DNA of 64,000 nucleotides, taken from Achromobacter sp. MFA1 R4. GTDB taxonomy: Bacteria; Pseudomonadota; Gammaproteobacteria; Burkholderiales; Burkholderiaceae_B. The position numbers were made by a program, and so were the translations under genes. Below are positions 57,945-64,000 of this stretch, piece after piece. Under the pieces are notes generated by a model. It saw only the letters and a program-made list of their open reading frames with translations. It ran no database searches and was not told where the DNA came from. Position 1 is the first letter of the stretch. Each line of letters opens with the position of its first letter. Where the stretch lies: assembly GCF_900156745.1 (NCBI RefSeq), contig NZ_LT707065.1:4526001-4590000 (forward strand), given 5' to 3'.

Positions 57945-58598
57945 ATGCCGTTCTTTTCGGAACCTATCGCGGAGCTCGTCCCGCCGCTCCTTGAGGGGCT
58001 GGGCGTCACGCTCCAGATCCTGGCGGGGGCGGTGGTACTGGCCGTGCCGCTGGCGCTGCTGTCCGGGTTGGGACGCCTGTCCGCCGTGCGCCCCGTCCGG
58101 TGGCTGGCCTCGGTCTATGTCGAAGTCTTCCGCGGCACCTCCGCGCTGGTGCAGCTATTCTGGTTCTACTTCGTGCTGCCGCTGTTCGGCGTGCAGTTGC
58201 CGGCCATGCTGGTGGGCATCGTGGTGCTGGCGCTGAATGCGGGCGCCTATGGCGCGGAAGTGGTGCGGGGCGCCATCCGGGCGGTTCCGCCCGGGCAGCG
58301 CGAAGCCGGCGTGGCGCTGAACCTGACCCGCCGGCAGATCATGCGGCGCATCGTGCTGCCGCAAGCAGTGCCCGCAATGTTGCCGCCCGCGGGCAACCTG
58401 CTGATCGAACTGCTGAAGAACACCGCGCTGGTGTCGCTGATCACGATCACCGACCTGACGTTCCGCGGCCAATTGCTGCGCAGCGAAACCCTGCGCACGA
58501 CCGAGATCTTCACCTTGATGCTGCTGATGTACTTCGCGGTGGCGCTGCTGATCACCGCGGGCGTGCGCCTGCTTGAGCGGAGGGTCCGGATCCGATGA
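57945..58598 (+). CDS. ehuC: Ectoine-type ABC transporter permease EhuC
   Basis: Inner-membrane permease of the His/Glu/Gln family, 217 aa, about five helices. The family N-terminal pattern GLGVTLQILAGAVVLAVPLA and the coupling EAA segment EAGVALNLTRRQIMRRIVLPQAVPAMLPP are present. It starts 9 bp after ehuB and overlaps ehuD by 4 bp. Confidence 0.92.
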   Translation: MPFFSEPIAELVPPLLEGLGVTLQILAGAVVLAVPLALLSGLGRLSAVRPVRWLASVYVEVFRGTSALVQLFWFYFVLPLFGVQLPAMLVGIVVLALNAGAYGAEVVRGAIRAVPPGQREAGVALNLTRRQIMRRIVLPQAVPAMLPPAGNLLIELLKNTALVSLITITDLTFRGQLLRSETLRTTEIFTLMLLMYFAVALLITAGVRLLERRVRIR

Positions 58599-59266
58599 CG
58601 CCGATTTTCGATTGGTCTTTCGCACTGGAAATCCTGCCCACGCTGGGGTCGGCGCTGGTCATCACGATCCAGGCCACCGTGCTGGGCATGCTGGTGGCGG
58701 TCACGCTGGGCCTGGTGCTTGCGATGCTGCGCCGTTCCCGGCTGCGCGTCGTGTCGCTGCCCGCAGCGTTCTTCATCGAGTTCGTGCGCAGCACGCCGCT
58801 GCTGGTGCAGATGTATTTCCTGTTCTACGTGCTGCCCCTGACCGGCGTCCAGATGTCGCCGCTCATGACCGGGATCGTGGCGCTGGGCCTGCACTATGCG
58901 ACCTACTGCGCCGAGGTCTACCGCGCCGGCATCGAAGCCGTGCCGCGTGGCCAATGGGAGGCGGCCACGGCCCTGAACATGTCGCGCTGGCGGACCGCGG
59001 TGGGCGTGGTGCTGCCCCAGGCGATCCCGCCCGTGGTGCCGGCGCTGGGCAACTACCTGGTGGCGATGTTCAAGGACACGCCGCTGCTGTCGGCCATTAC
59101 CGTGGTCGAACTGCTGCAGCAAAGCAAGATGATCGGTTCGTCGACGTTCCGGTACACCGAACCCCTGACCCTGGTGGGCCTGCTGTTCCTGGCGCTGAGC
59201 CTGGTCGCGGCGTGGGGTGTGCGCGGCCTGGAGGCCCGCCTGCAACGATATGGAGGAAAGCGATGA
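58595..59266 (+). CDS. ehuD: Ectoine-type ABC transporter permease EhuD
   Basis: Second permease of the pair, 223 aa. EAATALNMSRWRTAVGVVLPQAIPPVVPALGN is the EAA loop and SALVITIQATVLGMLVAVTLGLVLAML the first helix. ATGA overlaps on both sides couple it to ehuC and ehuA. Confidence 0.92.
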   Translation: MTPIFDWSFALEILPTLGSALVITIQATVLGMLVAVTLGLVLAMLRRSRLRVVSLPAAFFIEFVRSTPLLVQMYFLFYVLPLTGVQMSPLMTGIVALGLHYATYCAEVYRAGIEAVPRGQWEAATALNMSRWRTAVGVVLPQAIPPVVPALGNYLVAMFKDTPLLSAITVVELLQQSKMIGSSTFRYTEPLTLVGLLFLALSLVAAWGVRGLEARLQRYGGKR

Positions 59267-60033
59267 GCGCCAGCCTGAACATCAGGAATCTGCACAAACA
59301 ATACGGAGACCTGGAAGTCCTGCGCGGCATCAATCTCGAGATACCCGCCGGCCAGACGGTGGCCGTCATCGGCCCCTCGGGGTCGGGCAAGTCCACCTTG
59401 CTGCGCGTGCTGATGACGCTGGACCAGCCCACCAGCGGCGATATCGAGATCGACGGCGAGTCGATGTGGACGGACGCGCAGGGCCGCCCCGTCGGCCCCA
59501 ATTCCGACCACCTGCGCAAGGTGCGCGGCAAGATCGGCATGGTGTTCCAGCACTTCAACCTGTTTCCGCACATGACGGCGCTGGGCAACGCCATGGAAGC
59601 GCCCATGCATGTGCTGGGCATGACCCGCAGCCAGGCGCGCGAACGCGCCGTGGAATACCTGGACATGGTTGGCCTGGGCGACAAGCTGGACGTCTATCCG
59701 GCGCAACTGTCCGGGGGCCAGAAGCAGCGCGTGGGCATCGCGCGAGCGCTGGCGATGTGTCCCGAGATCATGTTGTTCGACGAGGTCACGTCCGCGCTGG
59801 ATCCGGAGCTGGTGGGCGGGATCCTGCAGATCCTGCGCGATTTGTCCGCGCGCCGCAGCATGACGATGATCATCGTCACGCACCAGATGAAATTCGCCGA
59901 ACGCAGCTCGGACCGGACGCTGTTCTTCGATCAGGGCAACATCGTCGAGGACGCGGAATCGTCGGTGCTGTTCAGCCAGCCCAAGGAGCCGCGCACGCGC
60001 CAGTTCCTGGATTCGGTGATCGAGGGGCAGTAG
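59263..60033 (+). CDS. ehuA: Ectoine-type ABC transporter ATPase EhuA
   Basis: Cytoplasmic ATPase, 256 aa, starting at ATG 59263 behind TGGAGGAAAG and overlapping ehuD by 4 bp. Walker A is GPSGSGKST, the signature LSGGQKQRVGIARAL, Walker B IMLFDEVTSALDPE, and the switch IIVTHQMKFAERSS. A residue run NSDHLRKVRGKIGMVFQHFNLFPHMTALGN is the Q-loop region. It is the last gene of the operon. No doe or eut ectoine-breakdown genes are near. Confidence 0.93.
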   Translation: MSASLNIRNLHKQYGDLEVLRGINLEIPAGQTVAVIGPSGSGKSTLLRVLMTLDQPTSGDIEIDGESMWTDAQGRPVGPNSDHLRKVRGKIGMVFQHFNLFPHMTALGNAMEAPMHVLGMTRSQARERAVEYLDMVGLGDKLDVYPAQLSGGQKQRVGIARALAMCPEIMLFDEVTSALDPELVGGILQILRDLSARRSMTMIIVTHQMKFAERSSDRTLFFDQGNIVEDAESSVLFSQPKEPRTRQFLDSVIEGQ

Positions 60034-60127
60034 CCGCCCGGTTTAACCCTGCCGGGGGCGTTGGGATTGGCGGTGCCGGCTTTCGCGGGCGCTATGCTGT
60101 GGCGTCCAACGCTTCGGAGCCCCACGC

Positions 60128-61240
60128 ATGAGTCACCTGTTCAGCCCCACGACCCTCGGCAATGTTTCCCTGCCCAACCGCATCGTCATCGCGCCGATGT
60201 GCGAATACTCCGCCGAAGAAGGCTGTGCCACCGATTGGCACATGATCCATCTGGGGAACCTGGCCCTGTCGGGCGCCGGGCTGCTCTTCGTCGAAGCCAC
60301 CGCGGTGGAGGCCGATGGCCGCATTTCGCCGGGCGACCTCGGCCTGTGGTCCGACGAAACGGAAGCCGCGCTGGGCAAGGTGGTGGCCGCCGTACGCCGC
60401 TATTCGCCGATCAAGCTGGGCATCCAGCTTGGGCACGCCGGCCGCAAGGCGTCCAGCGACGCGCCCTGGAATGGCGGCCAGCTCGTACCCGAAAGCGCCG
60501 GCGGCTGGCTGGGCTGGGCGCCTTCCGCCGTGCCGCACAACGACCAGGAGCCCGCGCCGCGCGCACTGGACGCGGCGGGTCTGGCGCGCGTGCGAGACGC
60601 CTATGTCGCCAGCGCGAAGCGCGCGCTGCGCCTGGGATTCGACGCCATCGAGGTGCATGCCGCGCACGGCTATCTGCTGCATCAGTTCCTGTCGCCGCTG
60701 TCCAACCGGCGCGACGACGCCTATGGCGGCTCGCTGGAAAACCGCATGCGCTTTCCGCTGGAAGTGTTTGAGGCGCTGCGCGAGGTCACGCCGTCGTCCG
60801 TGGCGCTGGGCGTGCGCGTCTCGGCGACCGACTGGGTCGAGGGCGGGTGGGACCTGGAGCAGACCCTGGCGTTTGCGCAGGCGCTGAAGGCGCGCGGCTG
60901 CGAGTTCATCGACGTGTCCAGCGGCGGCGTGTCGCCGCAGCAGAAGATTCCGGTCGGGCCGAACTACCAGGTGCCCTTCGCCGAGGAGATCAAGCGCCGG
61001 ATCGGCATGCCGACGATTACGGTGGGCCTGATCACCGAGGCGCAGCAGGCCGAGGACATCCTGGCGCAGGGCAAGGCCGACATGGTCGCGCTGGCGCGCG
61101 GCATGCTCTACAACCCGCGCTGGCCGTGGCATGCCGCGGCCCAGCTGGGCGGCCAGGTCGACGCACCGCGCCAATATTGGCGGTCGCAGCCGCGCGAGTT
61201 GAAGTCGTTGTTCGGGGAAACGCGTTTCGGCCAGCGGTAG
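60128..61240 (+). CDS. Old yellow enzyme family NADH:flavin oxidoreductase (XenA/YqjM-like)
   Basis: FMN-dependent ene-reductase, 370 aa, TIM barrel. C25 in APMCEYSAEEG matches the redox-modulating Cys of XenA/YqjM; the substrate-binding His pair is in VHAAHGYLLHQFLSPLSNRR, and LGIQLGHAGRK and the RGMLYNP C-terminus complete the picture. The family reduces activated alkenes such as enones, maleimides and nitro compounds, and is often a detoxifying enzyme. It follows ehuA by 94 bp and could be independent. The natural substrate is not predicted. Confidence 0.93.
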   Translation: MSHLFSPTTLGNVSLPNRIVIAPMCEYSAEEGCATDWHMIHLGNLALSGAGLLFVEATAVEADGRISPGDLGLWSDETEAALGKVVAAVRRYSPIKLGIQLGHAGRKASSDAPWNGGQLVPESAGGWLGWAPSAVPHNDQEPAPRALDAAGLARVRDAYVASAKRALRLGFDAIEVHAAHGYLLHQFLSPLSNRRDDAYGGSLENRMRFPLEVFEALREVTPSSVALGVRVSATDWVEGGWDLEQTLAFAQALKARGCEFIDVSSGGVSPQQKIPVGPNYQVPFAEEIKRRIGMPTITVGLITEAQQAEDILAQGKADMVALARGMLYNPRWPWHAAAQLGGQVDAPRQYWRSQPRELKSLFGETRFGQR

Positions 61241-61275
61241 GCGGGAAACGCCGGCCCGGATGCGCCGGGCTGAAG

Positions 61276-61324
61276 GGGCGGGCAAAAGGGCGGGCAAAAG
61301 GGCGGGCAAAAAGGGCGGGCCAAA
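61276..61324. repeat. 12-bp tandem repeat (GGGCGGGCAAAA, about 4 copies)
   Basis: Units at 61276-61287, 61288-61299, 61300-61312 (one extra A) and a degenerate fourth at 61313-61324, followed by AAGCGC-type partial units. It lies in the 114-bp gap between the OYE gene and the convergent dUTPase gene; copy-number variation between strains is plausible. Confidence 0.85.
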
Positions 61325-61354
61325 GCGCAAGCCAAAGCGCCCGCCGACGGCATC

Positions 61355-62023
61355 CTACAGGCGCGAATACGCCGCTTCCAGCTCGCGATGCAGGATACCG
61401 GCAAAGTCTGGGCTGGCCGGGTCCTGCTGCGACAGCAGGCGGGCCAGGACGACGTTGTCTTCCTCGCCGTTCCAGATCTTGATGTAGGTGCCTTCCTTGT
61501 AGCCGTGCTGCTGCCGGAAGATGTTCAAAACGTTCTTGGAAACGTACTGCGTGTAGGCGTCGTTCCAGCTCATCTCGCACGCGCGCATGGTCTGTTCCAG
61601 CACCTTGAAGCTGGCGCGCCCGCACACCGCCAGTCCGCCGATGAGCTCGAGCAGCTCGGGCACGTTCAGCGCGTCCAGGGCGTGGGTCTTGCCGTCCAGC
61701 GTAACGCTGGCGGGCGAGGCCAGATCGGCGACCAGGGCGCGCGCGGCCGCCTCGACGTCTCCGCCAGCTGCGACGATGGTGTGCGACAGGTAGAAGTGCA
61801 GGATGTCGACCAGCTCCATCTGCACCTGCGGCAGGTCAATCGTCTGCTTTTTCCACCACTTCCAGCCGTAGTGTTCCAGGGCCTCGGCCGATTCGACGAA
61901 GGCGGCGCGCAGGAAGCGGGCGCCGCCATTGACCCAGTCCGGATTGATCATGCTGTTCAGGTGGCCTTGCAGCTTCAGCATCGTGGCCGCCTGGGCCTGG
62001 TTCAATCCGACTACGTTGTTCAC
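61355..62023 (-). CDS. All-alpha dimeric dUTP diphosphatase (dUTPase_2 family)
   Basis: MazG-like all-helical nucleotide pyrophosphatase that hydrolyses dUTP to dUMP, keeping uracil out of DNA; 222 aa. The metal-binding pattern ExxE-n-ExxD is visible as E44-S-A-E47 (FVESAEALEHYGWKWWKK) and E70-L-V-D73 (QMELVDILHFYLSHTIV). NVFR-like FRQQHGYKEGTYIKIWNGEEDNVVLA closes the site. Two GTG starts exist at 62023 and 62029; I choose 62023 because GGAG sits five bases before it, while the outer one abuts the SD. Trimeric dut proteins are unrelated. No operon partner is visible. Confidence 0.88.
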   Translation of the reverse strand: MNNVVGLNQAQAATMLKLQGHLNSMINPDWVNGGARFLRAAFVESAEALEHYGWKWWKKQTIDLPQVQMELVDILHFYLSHTIVAAGGDVEAAARALVADLASPASVTLDGKTHALDALNVPELLELIGGLAVCGRASFKVLEQTMRACEMSWNDAYTQYVSKNVLNIFRQQHGYKEGTYIKIWNGEEDNVVLARLLSQQDPASPDFAGILHRELEAAYSRL

Positions 62024-62125
62024 TTTCACTCCGGGAGACGTGGGGGCTGTTCAATGGGCGGAAATGTTAGCACCATCGCCTGGCACCATCGCTTGGCAAC
62101 CCCGCCTGGCACCACCCCCCGGGCC

Positions 62126-62665
62126 TCAGCCGCCGTCCTTGCGGTACGACGAAGGCGTCAGCGGCGGAAGCTTGTCCAGGGGCGTCTTGCGCGGATTGCG
62201 CGCGCCGCTGGCCGCCTTGAACAGCATGAAGGCAAAGAAGGCCAGGAAGAGTGCGGGCATCAACTCGTCGAATTCGAATTCAGGACTGTGCAGCGCCCGG
62301 AAGGCGATGTTCGCGGCGGCCCAGCCCGCCATGATGCCGGCAATCATCAGCACGACGCCAATCTTGCGCTGGCGCGCGCGCCGGGCGAGCGTGAGCGTGA
62401 CGTCGTCCGGCTGGCCGGGGACGGACGCCACCGGCGCGTGCGTGGTGCGCGAGTGGGGAGCAGGGGACGCGGTATTGCCCCAGGGGGCATCGGACAGCGA
62501 GCCGGGCGTGGCGGACGGCGTAGCCGGGACGGGCGCGGGCGCCTGCTGGGCCGGCCTGCGGCCTTCCCGTCGGCTTGCGATGTGGCCGGGCGACCCGCCT
62601 GCGCGGGTCAGCTCTTCGATATAGCGCGCGAAATCGCCGTTCTTGGGCTCGGCATCGATGGCCAT
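62126..62665 (-). CDS. Small predicted membrane protein
   Basis: Hypothetical protein, 179 aa, with a Pro/Ala/Ser-rich low-complexity region (about residues 38-85) followed by two hydrophobic helices (about 100-122 IGVVLMIAGIMAGWAAANIAF and 133-152 LMPALFLAFFAFMLFKA) and a basic C-terminus. SD GGAGAG precedes the ATG at 62663-62665. It lies 13 bp downstream of the DedA gene in the same direction and is probably co-transcribed. I do not recognise a family, and no enzymatic motif is visible. Confidence 0.75.
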   Translation of the reverse strand: MAIDAEPKNGDFARYIEELTRAGGSPGHIASRREGRRPAQQAPAPVPATPSATPGSLSDAPWGNTASPAPHSRTTHAPVASVPGQPDDVTLTLARRARQRKIGVVLMIAGIMAGWAAANIAFRALHSPEFEFDELMPALFLAFFAFMLFKAASGARNPRKTPLDKLPPLTPSSYRKDGG

Positions 62666-62678
62666 GAGGCTCTCCGGA

Positions 62679-63317
62679 TCAATTGCCCCGCCGCACGCGC
62701 ACCGGTTGGCGGCGCTTGCGCACCATGGCGAGGAGTAGCCCGCATCCTAGCAAAACCGACAGCCCGGCGCCGATCATCATGCCGATCTGCTGGGCGTTCT
62801 CCGCCGCGCCCAGGCTGCGCGCGGTGATGTAGCCGGGCGCCAGCATTAGCGGCATCCAGAGCACGGCCGACAGCACGTTCGCCAACTGGAAGCGGGCTTG
62901 CGTCATGCCCATCACGCCGGCCACGGTGGGAATGGTGGACCGGATGGGGCCCAGGAAGCGGCCGATCAGCACCGACGCAAAGCCGTAGCGGTAAAAGAAC
63001 AGGCGGGCACGCGCCACGGCGGTCCGCTGCTGCTTGAGGGGCCAGCGCCGCAGCACCCCCGGTCCCGCCCAGCGCCCAAGCCAGTACGACAGGGCATCGC
63101 CGACGATGGCGCCCGCGACGCCCCAGGCCACCACGCCCCATGGCGATAAGGTGCCGGAGCCGATGAGGCCGCCGGTGAGCAGCATCAGGGCCGTGGCGGG
63201 AATGAACAGGCCCAGGAGTACGATGGACTCGCCCAACGTGAGCAGGAATGTAATCGGCCCGGCCCAGGCCTGATTGGCTTCGATGAACTGGCCGATCTGG
63301 GTGATGTATTCATCCAT
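62679..63317 (-). CDS. DedA-family membrane protein
   Basis: Inner-membrane protein of the DedA/SNARE-associated family, 212 aa, about 5-6 helices. The characteristic block is ALSYWLGRWAGPGVLRRWPLKQQRTAVARARLFFYRYGFASVLIGRFLGPIRSTIPTVAGVMGM, with the membrane Arg and Glu residues used in proton-dependent activity; DedA proteins are linked to undecaprenyl-phosphate recycling, membrane potential and polymyxin resistance. ATG at 63315-63317. It leads the small membrane protein gene. Confidence 0.92.
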   Translation of the reverse strand: MDEYITQIGQFIEANQAWAGPITFLLTLGESIVLLGLFIPATALMLLTGGLIGSGTLSPWGVVAWGVAGAIVGDALSYWLGRWAGPGVLRRWPLKQQRTAVARARLFFYRYGFASVLIGRFLGPIRSTIPTVAGVMGMTQARFQLANVLSAVLWMPLMLAPGYITARSLGAAENAQQIGMMIGAGLSVLLGCGLLLAMVRKRRQPVRVRRGN

Positions 63318-63423
63318 GGATGCAAAGTTGAAAATTAGCTGAACGCAATCGGGTATGTTAACGCCTGCGCGGCCGGCCGAAAGACGCCTCGGCCATATGG
63401 CGCAGGCTCAACGTTGGAGAAAC

Positions 63424-64000
63424 ATGGATTCAGTTACACAGGCGGTGCTGGGCGCAGGCATTCAGGGCGCGATGCTGGGGCGCGTGCAGGGACGACGGGC
63501 CCTGTTCTATGGCGCGGCGCTGGCCACCGTGCCCGATCTGGACGTCCTGATGAGCTACCCGGACCCGGTATCGCTCATGACCTATCACCGGGGCTTTTCG
63601 CATTCGGTCTTCGTGCTGACCGCCGTGGCCATCGTGCTGGCCTGGTTGATCCGCAAATTCCGGCCCAACCCGGGCTACAGCGGGCGCCGGTTGTTCCTGA
63701 CGCTATGGCTGGTGCTGGTGACGCATCCCATCCTGGATTCGTTCACGGTCTACGGAACCCAGTTGTTCTGGCCGCTCGCGCTGACGCCGGAAAGCTGGTC
63801 GGCCGTCTTCATCATCGATCCGGTCTATACCGTGCCGCTCCTGCTGGGGGTCCTGTTCGCCTTTGCCGCCGGCATGACGCTTACCGCGCGGCGCGTGCTG
63901 GTGGCCACGCTTGCATTCAGCACCGCGTACCTGGGGTTCGGACTGGCGGGACGCATGGCGGCCGAGCAGCGCGTACGCGACGCGCTGCAGGGACAGGGCA
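63424..64000 (+). CDS. YdjM-like membrane-bound metal-dependent hydrolase family protein (3' end missing)
   Basis: Integral membrane protein of the LexA-regulated YdjM/DUF457 type, 192 codons visible. The ATG at 63424 follows TTGGAG. Metal-ligand motifs are in PDLDVLM (Asp pair), HRGFSHSVFV (His pair) and VTHPILDSFTVYG (His and Asp). Alternating hydrophobic helices are evident (ALFYGAALATV, FVLTAVAIVLAWLI, LFLTLWLVLV, VPLLLGVLFAFAAG). E. coli YdjM is SOS-induced, but no LexA box is visible here. The gene continues past the right edge. Confidence 0.85.
   Translation, partial: MDSVTQAVLGAGIQGAMLGRVQGRRALFYGAALATVPDLDVLMSYPDPVSLMTYHRGFSHSVFVLTAVAIVLAWLIRKFRPNPGYSGRRLFLTLWLVLVTHPILDSFTVYGTQLFWPLALTPESWSAVFIIDPVYTVPLLLGVLFAFAAGMTLTARRVLVATLAFSTAYLGFGLAGRMAAEQRVRDALQGQG

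Overview
The window is a continuous stretch of GC-rich chromosomal DNA from a betaproteobacterium, most likely an Alcaligenaceae member of the Achromobacter/Bordetella type. Three things point there: Bug-type tripartite tricarboxylate transporter (TTT) binding proteins without their membrane subunits, the gene string exbB-exbD-lpxK-Trm112-kdsB-adk, and coding sequences with GC-saturated third positions (which also produce many long false antisense frames). I see no tRNA or rRNA gene, insertion sequence, prophage, integrase or CRISPR array, so this reads as core genome with some catabolic accessory content. The genus is inference from gene content; no database was searched.

Layout. (1) 1-8.7 kb: a sugar-acid-type catabolic cluster. 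On the minus strand are a truncated D-2-hydroxyacid dehydrogenase and two Bug proteins; divergent on the plus strand are a DapA-family aldolase/dehydratase, a FadR-type GntR regulator, an Ldh-family reductase, an IlvD/Edd dehydratase and an HpaI-family aldolase. (2) 8.7-11.0 kb: lysA with its divergent activator lysR. (3) 11.1-19.4 kb, minus strand: rpsT, an orphan fecR-like gene, murJ, an SDR dehydrogenase, adk, kdsB, a Trm112-like gene, lpxK, exbD and exbB. Four genes (exbB, exbD, lpxK and the Trm112-like/kdsB junction) are joined by 4-bp start/stop overlaps, tying lipid A/KDO synthesis to an ExbBD motor. (4) 19.6-28.2 kb: xseA, sodB, a chemoreceptor, a ClC channel/antiporter, pcaF, a DUF192 protein, cspA and clpS. 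(5) 28.4-41.9 kb: a giant alpha-2-macroglobulin protein and pbpC (periplasmic defence and peptidoglycan repair) lie between clpS and clpA. clpA is followed, through an overlapping stop/start, by pqiA-pqiB-pqiC (MCE-type envelope lipid transport). (6) 42.1-51.0 kb: trifunctional putA and the branched-chain amino acid transporter livJHMGF, with shared upstream motifs. (7) 51.0-63.3 kb: a TetR/MFS pair around a 15-bp inverted repeat, a 73-aa orphan, mntH with a Fur-like box, osmC, an orphan LivK-type binding protein, an ehuBCDA-type ectoine transporter, a XenA-like ene-reductase, an all-alpha dUTPase, a small membrane protein and a DedA protein. A YdjM-like membrane protein runs off the right edge.

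The most interesting leads are: the uptake/dehydration/cleavage cluster of unknown substrate at the left edge; the orphan FecR with G8 and C7 homopolymers; the A2M-PbpC pair between clpS and clpA; GTTGCA-type candidate PutA operators upstream of both putA and livJ; paired DnaA boxes in the exbB/xseA gap; and a 12-bp tandem repeat at 61.3 kb. I found no system here that I could call new with confidence.
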